Source of the DNA: Betaproteobacteria bacterium
GTDB taxonomy: Bacteria > Pseudomonadota > Gammaproteobacteria > Burkholderiales > Thiobacillaceae
Assembly: GCA_020061585.1 (NCBI GenBank)
Contig: JAGUXX010000299.1
Span: 1 to 38,909 of the forward strand
DNA length: 38,909 nt
Reading direction: 5' to 3'
Under the pieces are notes generated by a model, which made no database searches, was not told where the DNA came from, and saw only the letters and a program-made list of their open reading frames with translations. The number at the start of each line of letters is the position of its first letter. Position 1 is the first letter of the stretch. Of the stretch, positions 14,617 through 22,723 are shown in pieces. The position numbers and the translations under genes are program-made.

Positions 14617-15860
14617 TCAGGTTTGGCCAGCGTGTTGGTTACCGCGTTCAAGCGCGCCGCGCGGAGGGCTTGCGGGATTTCGCTGTTCGCGACCTGGCGC
14701 GCCACTTCGCCGGCATCGACCTGGCGCGCCGCCGTCAGCGCCAGACGCAGTCGATCCGCCTGCGGGAAGGCGCGTGATTCCCAGCCCGGCCGGCCGTGAA
14801 AATCCGCCGCGCAGGCCTGCAGGAACTGCTCGAAACGCTCGGGACGACGCAACGCGTCGGTATGTTCCAGCAGGTCGAGCAGGCCGGCCGCGCCCATTTT
14901 GTCGGCCTGATGCGCCTGACCATGCCAGCGCGTGACGATTTGCGCCAGGCTGGCGCATTCGGTCGGCGCGCGCAGGCGCAGACTGACTTGCTTGACCTGT
15001 TCCAGACCGGCCGCCTCATGGCCGCCGTGATTCGGCCAGTTTTCCTTGGGCGTCAGGCCCTTGCCCAGGTCATGCAGCAACGCGGCATAGCGCACCGGCA
15101 GCGGTTGCGCGGCCAGCGCGGCCTGGTCGATGACGCGCATGACATGCTCGCCGGTGTCGATTTCCGGATGACTCTTGGGGTTCTGCGGCACGCCGAACAG
15201 CGCGTCGAGTTCCGGCAACAGGCGCGCCAGCGCGCCGCAGTCGCGCAACAGCAGGAACATGCGTGACGGCTGTGCCGCCATCAGCCCGCGCGACAGCTCC
15301 TGCCAGACCCGTTCCGGCACCAGCGCGTCGACTTCGCCGTCGGCGGTCATTTGCCGCATCAGCGCCAGGGTTTCCGGCGCCACCGTGAAATCCGGGAAAC
15401 GCGCGGCAAAGCGCGCCACGCGCAGGATGCGCACCGGGTCTTCGGCGAAGGCGTCGCTGACATGGCGGAACACGCGGGCGGCGAGGTCGGCGCGGCCGCC
15501 ATAGGGGTCGAATAGTTCGCCGGCGGCGTTTTCCGCCATGGCGTTGATGGTCAGGTCGCGCCGCCGCAAATCCGCTTCCAGCGTCACGTCGGGCGCGGCA
15601 TGCACCTGGAAGCCCTTGTAGCCACGCGCGGTCTTGCGCTCGGTGCGCGCCAGCGCGTATTCCTCATGCGTGCGCGGATGCAGAAACACCGGGAAATCCT
15701 TGCCCACCGGCTGAAACCCGAGTCGGGTCATCTCTTCCGGCGTGGCGCCGACCACGACGTGGTCGCGATCATGGGTCTGGGCGTCCGCCGACAGTCCGAG
15801 CAGTCGATCGCGCACCGCGCCGCCGACGACGTAAACCTGGATGTGGGCGGGGAAGCGCAT
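14613..15860 (-). CDS. cca: Multifunctional CCA-adding tRNA nucleotidyltransferase
   Basis: The product is 415 residues (E. coli 412). It adds or repairs the 3-prime CCA of tRNAs. The class II nucleotidyltransferase head has VVGGAVRD and the catalytic acidic pair in HDRDHVVVG, with a few extra residues (SADAQT) before it compared with E. coli. The RRRDLTINA and EDPVRILR motifs follow. A C-terminal HD domain (LLHDLGKG, GGHEAAG) gives the phosphohydrolase activities that mark the multifunctional form. It starts 14 nt after the NDUFA9-like gene and overlaps the next gene's start. Confidence 0.97.
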   Translation of the reverse strand: MRFPAHIQVYVVGGAVRDRLLGLSADAQTHDRDHVVVGATPEEMTRLGFQPVGKDFPVFLHPRTHEEYALARTERKTARGYKGFQVHAAPDVTLEADLRRRDLTINAMAENAAGELFDPYGGRADLAARVFRHVSDAFAEDPVRILRVARFAARFPDFTVAPETLALMRQMTADGEVDALVPERVWQELSRGLMAAQPSRMFLLLRDCGALARLLPELDALFGVPQNPKSHPEIDTGEHVMRVIDQAALAAQPLPVRYAALLHDLGKGLTPKENWPNHGGHEAAGLEQVKQVSLRLRAPTECASLAQIVTRWHGQAHQADKMGAAGLLDLLEHTDALRRPERFEQFLQACAADFHGRPGWESRAFPQADRLRLALTAARQVDAGEVARQVANSEIPQALRAARLNAVTNTLAKPE

Positions 15861-15873
15861 GCGCGGCCTGGCG

Positions 15874-16848
15874 TCAGCGCCCGGCGTGGGCGCGATAGGC
15901 GGTGTAGCCGCGCCGCGGATCGGCTTCCTTCAGATAGCCGATGACGCTTTCCAGCGCCGTCGCCTTGCCGAACAGCGGCGGGAAACCGTCTGGGCAGACG
16001 TTGTCGGTGAGCATCGCGTAATGGTTGTCGCGGGTCATGATTTTCTGCCCCGGTTTCAGCTCCATCAGCATGGCGAAGACGTAGGACGGTGATACGCCCA
16101 GCGGCACGATGACGCGACACATATCCAGGCTGGACGCGGTCAAACGCACCAGTTCGGCCAGGCTGTAGACCTTAGGTCCGCACAGGTTGTACGCCTGGGC
16201 ATGGGTTTCCGGCTGGTCCAGCGCGTCGGCGAAGGCGCGCGCCACATCGCCGACGAACACCGGCTGGAAGCGCGCGTTGCCGCCGGCCAGCGGCAGCACC
16301 GGCGCCAGCTTGAGCAGATCGGCGAACAGCGACAGAAAGCTGTCGCCCGGCCCGAAAATCACCGACGGCCGGAACACCGTCACCGCCAGTTCACCCGCCG
16401 CTTGCAACACCAGCGCCTCGCCGGCCGCCTTGCTGCGCTGATAGGCGCTGCGCGAATTCGCGGCGGCGCCCAGCGCGCTCATGTGCAGCAAGCGCGGCAC
16501 GCCGGCCGCCTTGCACGCCTGCACGACTTTGCGCGGCAATTCCACATGCGCGTGCTGGAAGCTGCCGCGCCGGGCTTGCGGGCTGTCGTGCTGGCCGGAA
16601 GCGGATTCATGCAGCAGACCGACCAGATTGATCACCGCGTCCATGCCGTCGAACAATCTGTTCAGACTGGCCGGGTCGTGGATATCGGCTTCCACGGTTT
16701 CCACCGTCGGCAGCACGTTGAGCTGCTTGACCGCCTCGCGCCGCCGCGCCGGGACGCGAAGCTGGATGCCGCGCGCGGTCAGCAGCGCGGCCAGATGCTG
16801 GCCGACGAAACCGCCGCCGCCGAGTATGCAAACGTTTTGAATGGGCAT
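15874..16848 (-). CDS. NDUFA9-like NAD(P)-binding epimerase family protein
   Basis: The product is a 324-residue atypical short-chain dehydrogenase/reductase. The Rossmann start ILGGGGFVGQHLA is close to the GxxGxxG form, followed by VEADIHDPASL and AVINLVG. The Tyr-x-x-x-Lys pair is present as YQRSKAAGE, and FRPSVIFGPGD is typical of the complex I NDUFA9 / NAD-dependent epimerase group. Members in bacteria are often called sugar epimerases, but the substrate is unknown. It lies 57 nt downstream of slt on the same strand and just before cca. No strong ribosome binding site is visible before ATG 16848. Confidence 0.88.
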   Translation of the reverse strand: MPIQNVCILGGGGFVGQHLAALLTARGIQLRVPARRREAVKQLNVLPTVETVEADIHDPASLNRLFDGMDAVINLVGLLHESASGQHDSPQARRGSFQHAHVELPRKVVQACKAAGVPRLLHMSALGAAANSRSAYQRSKAAGEALVLQAAGELAVTVFRPSVIFGPGDSFLSLFADLLKLAPVLPLAGGNARFQPVFVGDVARAFADALDQPETHAQAYNLCGPKVYSLAELVRLTASSLDMCRVIVPLGVSPSYVFAMLMELKPGQKIMTRDNHYAMLTDNVCPDGFPPLFGKATALESVIGYLKEADPRRGYTAYRAHAGR

Positions 16849-16905
16849 GATGGTCCGTGTGGATATTGAAGGGGGTGTGTCGATTCTATCCGGCCAGACA
16901 GGCTG

Positions 16906-18864
16906 CTAGTTCCGCGCCTCGACCAGGCTGGGCGCGGCGTCATCGCGCCGCGTCACGCGCTGGGCATTCGGATGCGGCGGAATCACGCCGAGGCGCTCTT
17001 TCAGCGGCGGGGCTACGCCGCCGAACAGCTTGCGATAGAACATGGCGTTGGCGAGCACTTTCTTGACGTATTCGCGGGTTTCGTAGAACGGGATGCTCTC
17101 GACGTAGATTGCCCCTTCCAGCGCGGTCTCCGCCTGCCATCTGCGCGCTCGCCCGGGGCCGGCGTTGTAGCCGGCGGTGGCCAGCACCGGCGACTGGCCG
17201 AGCGAGTCATAGACATGCTTGAGGTAGAAGGTGCCGAAGCGGATGTTGGTTTCCGGCTTGCCGACGCCGGCATGGGCATTTTTTTCCAACCCCATCTTGC
17301 TTGAAATCCATTTCGCGGTGGCCGGCATGATCTGCATCAGACCCTGCGCGCCGACGCGCGATTTGGCATGTTCGATGAACCGCGATTCCTGGCGCATCAG
17401 GCCATAGATCCAGGCTTCGTCGAGCTCGTTCTGCCGCGCGTAAGCGCTGGCCAAATCGCGGTAGGGGGCGATGTAGCGCAAATCGAAATCGTGTTCCTCG
17501 CGAGTTCGATCGGCGGTGGCGATGGCGCGGTCATACCAGTTGTCGCGCCGCGCCAGTTCCGCCGCCGCGAGCAGCGCGCGATCGGTCATGCCGCGCAGTG
17601 CCCAGTTCCACTCTTCGACCGCGTTGCCGTGGTCGCCGAGTTTGCGCAGCAACAGCGCGCGCCGCAGGCCGGGGTGAGATTCAGCTTGATTGAGATCGTT
17701 CGGCGTGACCTTGTAGTCGAGCGCACGGGCTTCCAGTTTGGTCGGCAGTTCCTCTTCGGCGAGCAAGCCGTAATAGTGAATCTCGCGGGACAATTTGGCG
17801 AACAGCACATTGGCCGGATAAGTGGCATTCAAGGCTTTCAGCGCGCGAGCTTTCCAGTAGCGCCAGACCGCTTCATTGCGCAGGGTTTCAGGCATCGCGT
17901 CGATGCCACGATTGACCTCGCTCCACTGTCCGGCGCGCAACGCGGCGCGGATCTTCCAGGTGGTCTGTAGTTCGCTGGTGACGTTTTCGGCGCGGCCGAA
18001 CCAATCCAGCGCGCGCGTGTCGTGGCGCCGCGCCGCCTGCATGCCGATCTGACCCCAGCCATAGTCGCGTTCCGCCGGCGAATATTTTTCTTGATGGCGC
18101 AGCCACAGTTCGGCAGCCTGTTCGGGCGAGGTTTTGGCGATCTGGGTCAGCGCGTACAGCGCCGCCTCGCGTTGCGCGCGCGGCGCGGCGGCCGCCGCGA
18201 TCAATGACTCGGGCTTGCTTTGAGCCAGTGTCAATGCGTTGGCGGTCATGCGAGCCTCGCTCGGCAAGCGCGCGTCGAGTTCGCGTGCCAGGCGCAGGTT
18301 GCCGTCGTCCAACGCCAGACGCAAGCGCGCCAGTCTATCCTCAAGGGTGAGCAAGCCGCGCTGCGACAGGCTGGTGAACGGCGCATCGCAACTGGACGGC
18401 AGATCGCGCGCGGTGCGCCATAGCTCGATACCGGCGCTGTCGGCCGCCGCCTGCGTCGGCGGGGCGCCGATCGCTTGCCGGGCGCTCAATTCGAAACAGC
18501 GCAACTCCTGGTCCGGCGCGACAATCACGGCGTAGATCGTCAGGAATGCCGACCAGTCATCCCGGCGGCCATATTCGCGCGCCAGATCAAGGCGCAGGCG
18601 GTTGGACAGATGCGAGTCGGGGTATTGATCGATGTAGGCCCGCAAGGCGGGTTCCGGCGCTTTGCGGTGTTTCAGTTCCCAGTAACGGATATAGCCGGTC
18701 AGCGCATGATCGGCGGGGAACTTCGCGGCGATCTGCGAAAAACGCTCGATCTTGCCTTTCTGTATAGCCTCGCGCGCGGCCTGATAATCGGCTTCGGCCG
18801 AAGCCCGCGCGCTGGTGGCGGTGATCGCCAGGAATGCAACAAGGAGTAAATATCGATAAATCAC
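16906..18864 (-). CDS. slt: Soluble lytic murein transglycosylase (Slt70 type)
   Basis: The product is a 652-residue periplasmic enzyme that cleaves peptidoglycan between MurNAc and GlcNAc with formation of anhydro-MurNAc. A signal peptide (IYRYLLLVAFLAITATSARA) precedes a long helical superhelical U/L-type region. The catalytic domain starts at about 480 with MRQESRF (catalytic Glu), GLMQIMPATA, NIRFGTFYL and ATAGYNAGPGR, as in family 1 transglycosylases. The start is GTG, and the upstream bases (TTCATCCTCC) offer no Shine-Dalgarno match, so initiation may be weak. It is the first gene of the slt / NDUFA9-like / cca / Crp-type set. Confidence 0.93.
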   Translation of the reverse strand: MIYRYLLLVAFLAITATSARASAEADYQAAREAIQKGKIERFSQIAAKFPADHALTGYIRYWELKHRKAPEPALRAYIDQYPDSHLSNRLRLDLAREYGRRDDWSAFLTIYAVIVAPDQELRCFELSARQAIGAPPTQAAADSAGIELWRTARDLPSSCDAPFTSLSQRGLLTLEDRLARLRLALDDGNLRLARELDARLPSEARMTANALTLAQSKPESLIAAAAAPRAQREAALYALTQIAKTSPEQAAELWLRHQEKYSPAERDYGWGQIGMQAARRHDTRALDWFGRAENVTSELQTTWKIRAALRAGQWSEVNRGIDAMPETLRNEAVWRYWKARALKALNATYPANVLFAKLSREIHYYGLLAEEELPTKLEARALDYKVTPNDLNQAESHPGLRRALLLRKLGDHGNAVEEWNWALRGMTDRALLAAAELARRDNWYDRAIATADRTREEHDFDLRYIAPYRDLASAYARQNELDEAWIYGLMRQESRFIEHAKSRVGAQGLMQIMPATAKWISSKMGLEKNAHAGVGKPETNIRFGTFYLKHVYDSLGQSPVLATAGYNAGPGRARRWQAETALEGAIYVESIPFYETREYVKKVLANAMFYRKLFGGVAPPLKERLGVIPPHPNAQRVTRRDDAAPSLVEARN

Positions 18865-18933
18865 GGAGGATGAACAGTGGCGACGCGCCCGAACTGCCGA
18901 TGCGGAAAGGCATCCACTTTACCCTTTCGACAG

Positions 18934-18965
18934 ACCCCGACCAAAACCTGTCGGGGTGTTTTTTT
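18934..18965 (+). terminator. Strong intrinsic terminator reading on the plus strand
   Basis: ACCCCGAC (18934-18941) and GTCGGGGT (18950-18957) form a perfect 8-bp stem with an 8-nt loop, followed by G and seven T (18959-18965). Read on the minus strand there is no T-run after the stem, so the orientation is clearly plus. Both neighbouring genes are on the minus strand, so it does not belong to an annotated gene. A second hairpin, GATGC-GGAAAG-GCATC, lies just upstream (about 18899-18914). Confidence 0.7.
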
Positions 18966-18991
18966 GCACCAGCGATCCGGCCGGTGGCTCC

Positions 18992-19561
18992 TTAGCGCTC
19001 GGCCAGCGACACGCTGACATTGACGCGGACGCTGTCGCCGGGGTCGTAGGCCATGAAGGTCGTGTACTCACGACCCTGATAACGATAGGTGACATCGTAG
19101 CCGCTCAGCGCGCGGGTCCAGTTGTCGACCATGCGGCATTGCTGTTCGATGCGCGAGCGTGGTTCGGCGGGCGGGTAAGCGCGACGTTCGTCGCCATATC
19201 GGTCGCCGACTATCGCGCCCAATGCGACACCGGCCGCGGTCGCCGCCTTGCGGCCGTCGCCTTTGCCGATGCTGTTGCCCAGCACGCCGCCGACCACGCC
19301 ACCGAGTATCGTGGCGCCAACGCCGCGCTCGGAAGCGCGTTCAGCGCCACGCGATTCGTAGATGACGCGTTCGTTCCAGCATTCACGCCGCGGTTGGTTG
19401 ACGCTTTCGTATATCGGCGTGCTGGCGACGACCCGGGCGGTATCCTGGAAGCCGGCCTGGCCGGGATGATCATTCGCCAGACTGGATGCGCTGCCGAACA
19501 ATGCCAGGGTCAGCGCGGGAACCAGCAACTTGCCGGTCAGTGTGGAGGGATATGCACGCAT
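18992..19561 (-). CDS. Glycine-zipper 2TM outer-membrane-type protein
   Basis: The product is a 189-residue exported protein with a signal peptide (KLLVPALTLALFGSASSLA). Its glycine-zipper segment, about residues 82-118, reads GATILGGVVGGVLGNSIGKG and then AAGVALGAIVGD, as in the Rickettsia 17 kDa antigen / SlyB group. The C-terminal part has a Tyr-rich strand pattern (VTYRYQGREYTTFM) common in this family. There is no lipobox Cys, so it is not an obvious lipoprotein. AAGGAG lies upstream of ATG 19561. It lies 26 nt after the DUF3106 gene and is probably co-transcribed with it. A structural or stress role in the envelope is inferred. Confidence 0.85.
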   Translation of the reverse strand: MRAYPSTLTGKLLVPALTLALFGSASSLANDHPGQAGFQDTARVVASTPIYESVNQPRRECWNERVIYESRGAERASERGVGATILGGVVGGVLGNSIGKGDGRKAATAAGVALGAIVGDRYGDERRAYPPAEPRSRIEQQCRMVDNWTRALSGYDVTYRYQGREYTTFMAYDPGDSVRVNVSVSLAER

Positions 19562-19587
19562 GGTAATTCTCCTTCAAGGTGGTCAGG

Positions 19588-20025
19588 TCAGCGGCGCGCG
19601 TCGTCGCGCGGACGGCGATTGCCAGGCCCGACCGGGCGATCCGGTCGAGTTTCATCGTTGCGACGCCTTTCGAAGCCGAAACCGTAACGGCTGTCGGCTG
19701 GCGCATAAGCGTCTGGTTGGCGGCGCGCATCCTGTTCCCGTGCCTCATCGCGCGGCGCCATGTCGGGAAAGGGAATCCGTATCGCTTCCCGCGCCGGAAC
19801 CGGCAACTGGCCGAGTCGGTCCTGAAAGAACTGACGCATCCGCATGCGTTCTTCCGGGCTGGCGCGTTCCCAGCGCTCGCGTGCCTCGCGGCGTTCGCTT
19901 GGACTGAGTTGCGCAAGCTTGATCACGCCTTCGGCCGAGCTGAATAACGAACTATCGGCTTGACCGGCAAGAGCGGGTAAAGTCGGCAGTAACAGCAGTA
20001 GAGCGATCAACAGGTTGCGACGCAT
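19588..20025 (-). CDS. DUF3106-type exported Arg-rich protein
   Basis: The product has 145 residues. A signal peptide (RRNLLIALLLLLPTLPALA) is followed by an Arg/Glu-rich helical segment of the DUF3106 type (LSPSERREARERWERASPEERMRMRQFFQDR, shown here only as LSPSERREARERW and SPEERMRMRQFF). The tail is rich in Arg, Asp and Pro and looks disordered. ATG 20025 has AAGGAG at good spacing and is preferred over ATG 20043, whose extra residues precede that site. The function is unknown. It is transcribed away from the OmpR-type regulator gene. Confidence 0.8.
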   Translation of the reverse strand: MRRNLLIALLLLLPTLPALAGQADSSLFSSAEGVIKLAQLSPSERREARERWERASPEERMRMRQFFQDRLGQLPVPAREAIRIPFPDMAPRDEAREQDARRQPDAYAPADSRYGFGFERRRNDETRPDRPVGPGNRRPRDDARR

Positions 20026-20094
20026 GGTATTTCTCCTTTCCATGAGGTCATGTTAGGCGGCGGGCGTATCAGCCGGGTTTCCGGCGTTCGCCGA

Positions 20095-20113
20095 TTTGTA
20101 ACAAATTGTTTCC
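20095..20113 (+). promoter_or_regulatory. Candidate OmpR-family operator
   Basis: TTTGTAACAAATTGTTTCC contains two half-sites, TTGTAAC and TTGTTTC, spaced ten bases apart, as expected for tandem binding of an OmpR-family dimer. It lies about 55 nt before the regulator start and about 70 nt before the divergent DUF3106 start, so it could control both. This is a pattern match only. Confidence 0.4.
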
Positions 20114-20167
20114 GGGCGGCGGATTTGTCGGCGTGCTCCGCGCCGCCCTAGCAGCGAGGACAGGGTT

Positions 20168-20887
20168 GTGAATCACACTCCAGACGAAAATCTGAACATA
20201 CTGATTGTTGACGACGATGCGGGCATCCGCGATCTGCTGGCCGATTACCTGGCCAAACAGGGCATGCGCGTCGACACCGCGCGGGACGGCAAGGAAATGG
20301 ATGAGCGCCTGGCGGCGCATTTTCCGGATTTGATTGTCATGGACTTGATGATGCCGGGCGAGGACGGACTCAGCCTGACGCGCCGCGTCAAAGCCGCGCG
20401 CGATGTGCCGGTGATCATGTTGTCGGCGCGTGGCGAGGACATCGATCGCATCGTCGGTCTGGAAGTCGGGGCCGACGATTATCTGCCCAAGCCGTTCAAC
20501 CCGCGCGAGTTGCTGGCGCGCATCCGCGCCGTGTTGCGTCGCGGCCATGCCGGCGCCGCCGCCGATGCCGGTGAAGTGGTGCGCTTCGGACCGTTCGGGC
20601 TGGACCTGGCGGCGCAAGCCTTGTCGCGCGACGGTGTCGAGATTCCGCTGTCGCAGGCCGAGTTCACCTTGCTCAAGCTGTTCATCGAACGGCCCAACCG
20701 GGCGCTGTCGCGCGATCAGATCATGGACAGCCTGAAAGGTTACGAGCGCGATCCGTTCGATCGCTCGATCGATGTGCGGGTGACCCGCTTGCGCAAGAAG
20801 CTGGAGGATGATCCGGCCAATCCGGTATACATCCGCACGGTCTGGGGTCAGGGCTATCTGTTCTCGCCCAAGGGCAAATCGGTTTGA
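20168..20887 (+). CDS. ompR: OmpR-type response regulator
   Basis: The product is 239 residues, the length of E. coli OmpR. The receiver domain has IVDDDAGIRD, acceptor Asp59 in LIVMDLMMPGEDG, and LPKPFNPREL with the conserved Lys. The winged-helix DNA-binding domain (about 135-235) ends with VRTVWGQGYLFSP, as in OmpR. RVTRLRKKLEDDP is the recognition-helix region. The start is GTG 20168. The gene overlaps the sensor gene's TTG start by four bases. I use the symbol because of length and the close match of the receiver segments; the regulated genes are unknown. The divergent envelope genes are plausible targets. Confidence 0.9.
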   Translation: MNHTPDENLNILIVDDDAGIRDLLADYLAKQGMRVDTARDGKEMDERLAAHFPDLIVMDLMMPGEDGLSLTRRVKAARDVPVIMLSARGEDIDRIVGLEVGADDYLPKPFNPRELLARIRAVLRRGHAGAAADAGEVVRFGPFGLDLAAQALSRDGVEIPLSQAEFTLLKLFIERPNRALSRDQIMDSLKGYERDPFDRSIDVRVTRLRKKLEDDPANPVYIRTVWGQGYLFSPKGKSV

Positions 20888-22197
20888 AGCGGCTGGCGAG
20901 CCTGTTGCCGGAAACCTTGTTCGGCCGTACCGCCGCCGCCTTGCTGGTGGCGTTTCTGGCGTTCGAGGCAATCGCTTTTGGCGTGGTCTGGTTCATGGTC
21001 ATCCAGCCGCTGGCGGCGCGCTCCGCCGACGATCTGGCGGCAAAAATTCTGTTGTCGGCGCAAACCTGGGTGGAATTGCCGCCGCAAACCCGCGCCGATT
21101 ACGAAATGGAATTGGCGTTTCGCCATGACTTGGCGCTGGCCGAGGTAGAAACGCGCCTGCCACACGCGGCCGAAGTGAATTACTTCGGCGATCTGATCGC
21201 GGCGGCGCTGAGTCGGCGCGCCGGTCAGACCATCACCCTCAAGCGCGCCGCCGATCCGGGCTGGGACTGGCTGGAAATCCAGGTTGCCGACACCTTGCTG
21301 CGGGTCGGCTTCGACCGTCGGCGCTACGTCCTGGAAGCGCCGTTGGCGGCGATCGGCGTGTTCCTGCTCGGCGCCTTGCTGACCGTGCTGACCGCGTTGT
21401 TCATGGTGCGGCAGGTCAGCCGACGGCTGAACAGCCTGGCGAAAAAGGCCGCCGACGTGGGGCAGGGCCGCACCCCGGAGCTGTTGCCGGAAACCGGCGC
21501 GCGCGAACTGCGCGAACTGACCGTGGCGTTCAATCGCATGGCGGAAGAAGTGCAGGCGCTGTTGGAGAATCGGACCGTGCTGCTGGCCGGCGTCAGCCAC
21601 GATCTGCGCACGCCGATCACCCGCCTGCGCCTGGCGCTGTCGTTGCTGGAAGACAGTGACGCGACGCTGGTCAAGCGCATGGAACATGATCTGGATGAAA
21701 TGAATCGCTTGATCAGCGACATGCTGGTGTTCGCTCGTTCGCTGAAGGTCGAAGCGCTGCATGACATCGATCTGACTCAGGTTCTGGATGATCTGGCGAC
21801 CCAGGCGGCGTTGCTCGGCCCGCTCGAATGGATGGCTGGATCGCCGTGCAGGGTGCATATCGGGGAAGCGGCGCTGCGCCGCATCGTCGGCAACCTGCTG
21901 GAGAATGCCCGCCGCTATGGTTTGGGCGCGCCGGTGACGCTGACGCTGAATTGCACGGTGGAGGAAGCGCGCATCGGGGTGCTGGATCGCGGGCCGGGTA
22001 TACCGTCGGAACAGCGCGAGGCGGTGTTTCGGCCGTTTACCCGGCTGGAAACCTCACGCAGCCGCGACGCCGGGGGCAGCGGGCTGGGCTTGGCGATTGC
22101 GCGTCAACTGGCGGATGCCTATGGCTGGCGCATCGAGTTGGCGGATCGAGACGGTGGCGGTTTGCACGCCAGCCTGATCATTTCACGTGGTACTTGA
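20884..22197 (+). CDS. envZ: EnvZ-type osmosensor-like histidine kinase
   Basis: The product is 437 residues (E. coli EnvZ 450). TM1 is at about 20-40, a periplasmic part of about 110 residues follows, and TM2 is at about 155-178. HAMP comes next, then the H-box AGVSHDLRTPITRLRLA with His239 (E. coli His243). The ATP-binding domain has intact boxes: NLLENARRYG, DRGPGIP and GSGLGLAIARQL. The start codon is TTG inside the end of ompR, so translation is coupled. Its intact catalytic boxes make a useful contrast to the degraded kinase at 3852. Confidence 0.92.
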   Translation: MKRLASLLPETLFGRTAAALLVAFLAFEAIAFGVVWFMVIQPLAARSADDLAAKILLSAQTWVELPPQTRADYEMELAFRHDLALAEVETRLPHAAEVNYFGDLIAAALSRRAGQTITLKRAADPGWDWLEIQVADTLLRVGFDRRRYVLEAPLAAIGVFLLGALLTVLTALFMVRQVSRRLNSLAKKAADVGQGRTPELLPETGARELRELTVAFNRMAEEVQALLENRTVLLAGVSHDLRTPITRLRLALSLLEDSDATLVKRMEHDLDEMNRLISDMLVFARSLKVEALHDIDLTQVLDDLATQAALLGPLEWMAGSPCRVHIGEAALRRIVGNLLENARRYGLGAPVTLTLNCTVEEARIGVLDRGPGIPSEQREAVFRPFTRLETSRSRDAGGSGLGLAIARQLADAYGWRIELADRDGGGLHASLIISRGT

Positions 22198-22333
22198 ACA
22201 GCAAGACTTCGATATTCAGGAACGACAGGCTGGTGATCGACAATCGCCGGGTTTGGGTACGAACGACATGGCGCGCGGTATCGGCGGCTTTGCGGATGCG
22301 GATGGTCAGGCGAGGGGTCAGGTTGAGGGTCAT
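22178..22333 (-). CDS. Possible small basic protein (51 aa)
   Basis: A 51-codon frame starts at ATG 22333 with GGAA 7-10 nt upstream. The peptide starts MTLNLTPRLTIRIRKAADTA and ends in a hydrophobic stretch, NIEVLLFKYHVK. It is strongly basic in the first 30 residues. The last 20 bp overlap the end of the EnvZ-type gene on the other strand. I recognise no family. It could be a chance frame, but it fills most of the non-coding stretch and its composition is less Arg/Pro-skewed than the shadow frames. Confidence 0.35.
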   Translation of the reverse strand: MTLNLTPRLTIRIRKAADTARHVVRTQTRRLSITSLSFLNIEVLLFKYHVK

Positions 22334-22723
22334 GGCGATTTCCGGGTGGGTTCCTTTCTTCCACCATGACTTTGCAAATTGCGTGCCGCGCTCGATTCCG
22401 CAAAAAAACGCCTGGAAACCCTGTAAAACCGTAGCTGAACGCTTATTTTTCTGACCGTATCACGCCGTGCCTGGCGAAACCTTGCCCCTGGCGACGGAAT
22501 TCCAACAGCTTGCTGTTCTCGGTCTATCGCTGCGAAATCGGGCGGCGAACATCTGCCGCGAAAAGGAAAGATGGAAGGATTGCCGACCTACGGATAAGCA
22601 CCTGAACGTAGGGCGGCAATCCTTTGCCGCCTTCACATTCATACTGCCTTCCTGGCTGGAGCGAGTCAGCTGATGTTGCTTGCCAATCAGGGATCGCTTT
22701 GATCACCGATCAGCGTCGCCGGC
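22334..22723. other. Intergenic region between the EnvZ-type gene and the giant gene
   Basis: About 390 nt hold no convincing gene apart from the possible small frame just before. A REP pair lies at 22575-22631. The AT-rich part at about 22420-22455 could carry a promoter, but I see no good hexamer pair. No T-run terminator follows the giant gene's stop. Confidence 0.55.
22575..22631. repeat. REP pair (BIME-like) with GTAG heads
   Basis: The right unit reads GTAG (22608-22611), then a perfect hairpin GGCGGCAA-TCCT-TTGCCGCC (22612-22631). The left unit is inverted: CTAC (22588-22591) preceded by TTGCCGAC; its second arm is degraded. The two units also form an 18-bp inverted repeat with one mismatch (22575-22592 and 22607-22624). 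A GTAG tetranucleotide directly before a hairpin is the hallmark of REP sequences mobilised by RAYT (Y1 transposase) proteins. No such gene is in this window. Confidence 0.65.

Noticed and set aside
18870-18995. Plus-strand 41-codon frame after GGAGG
   Set aside because: The ribosome binding site directly abuts the ATG, and the strong terminator lies inside the frame, so translation of it is unlikely.
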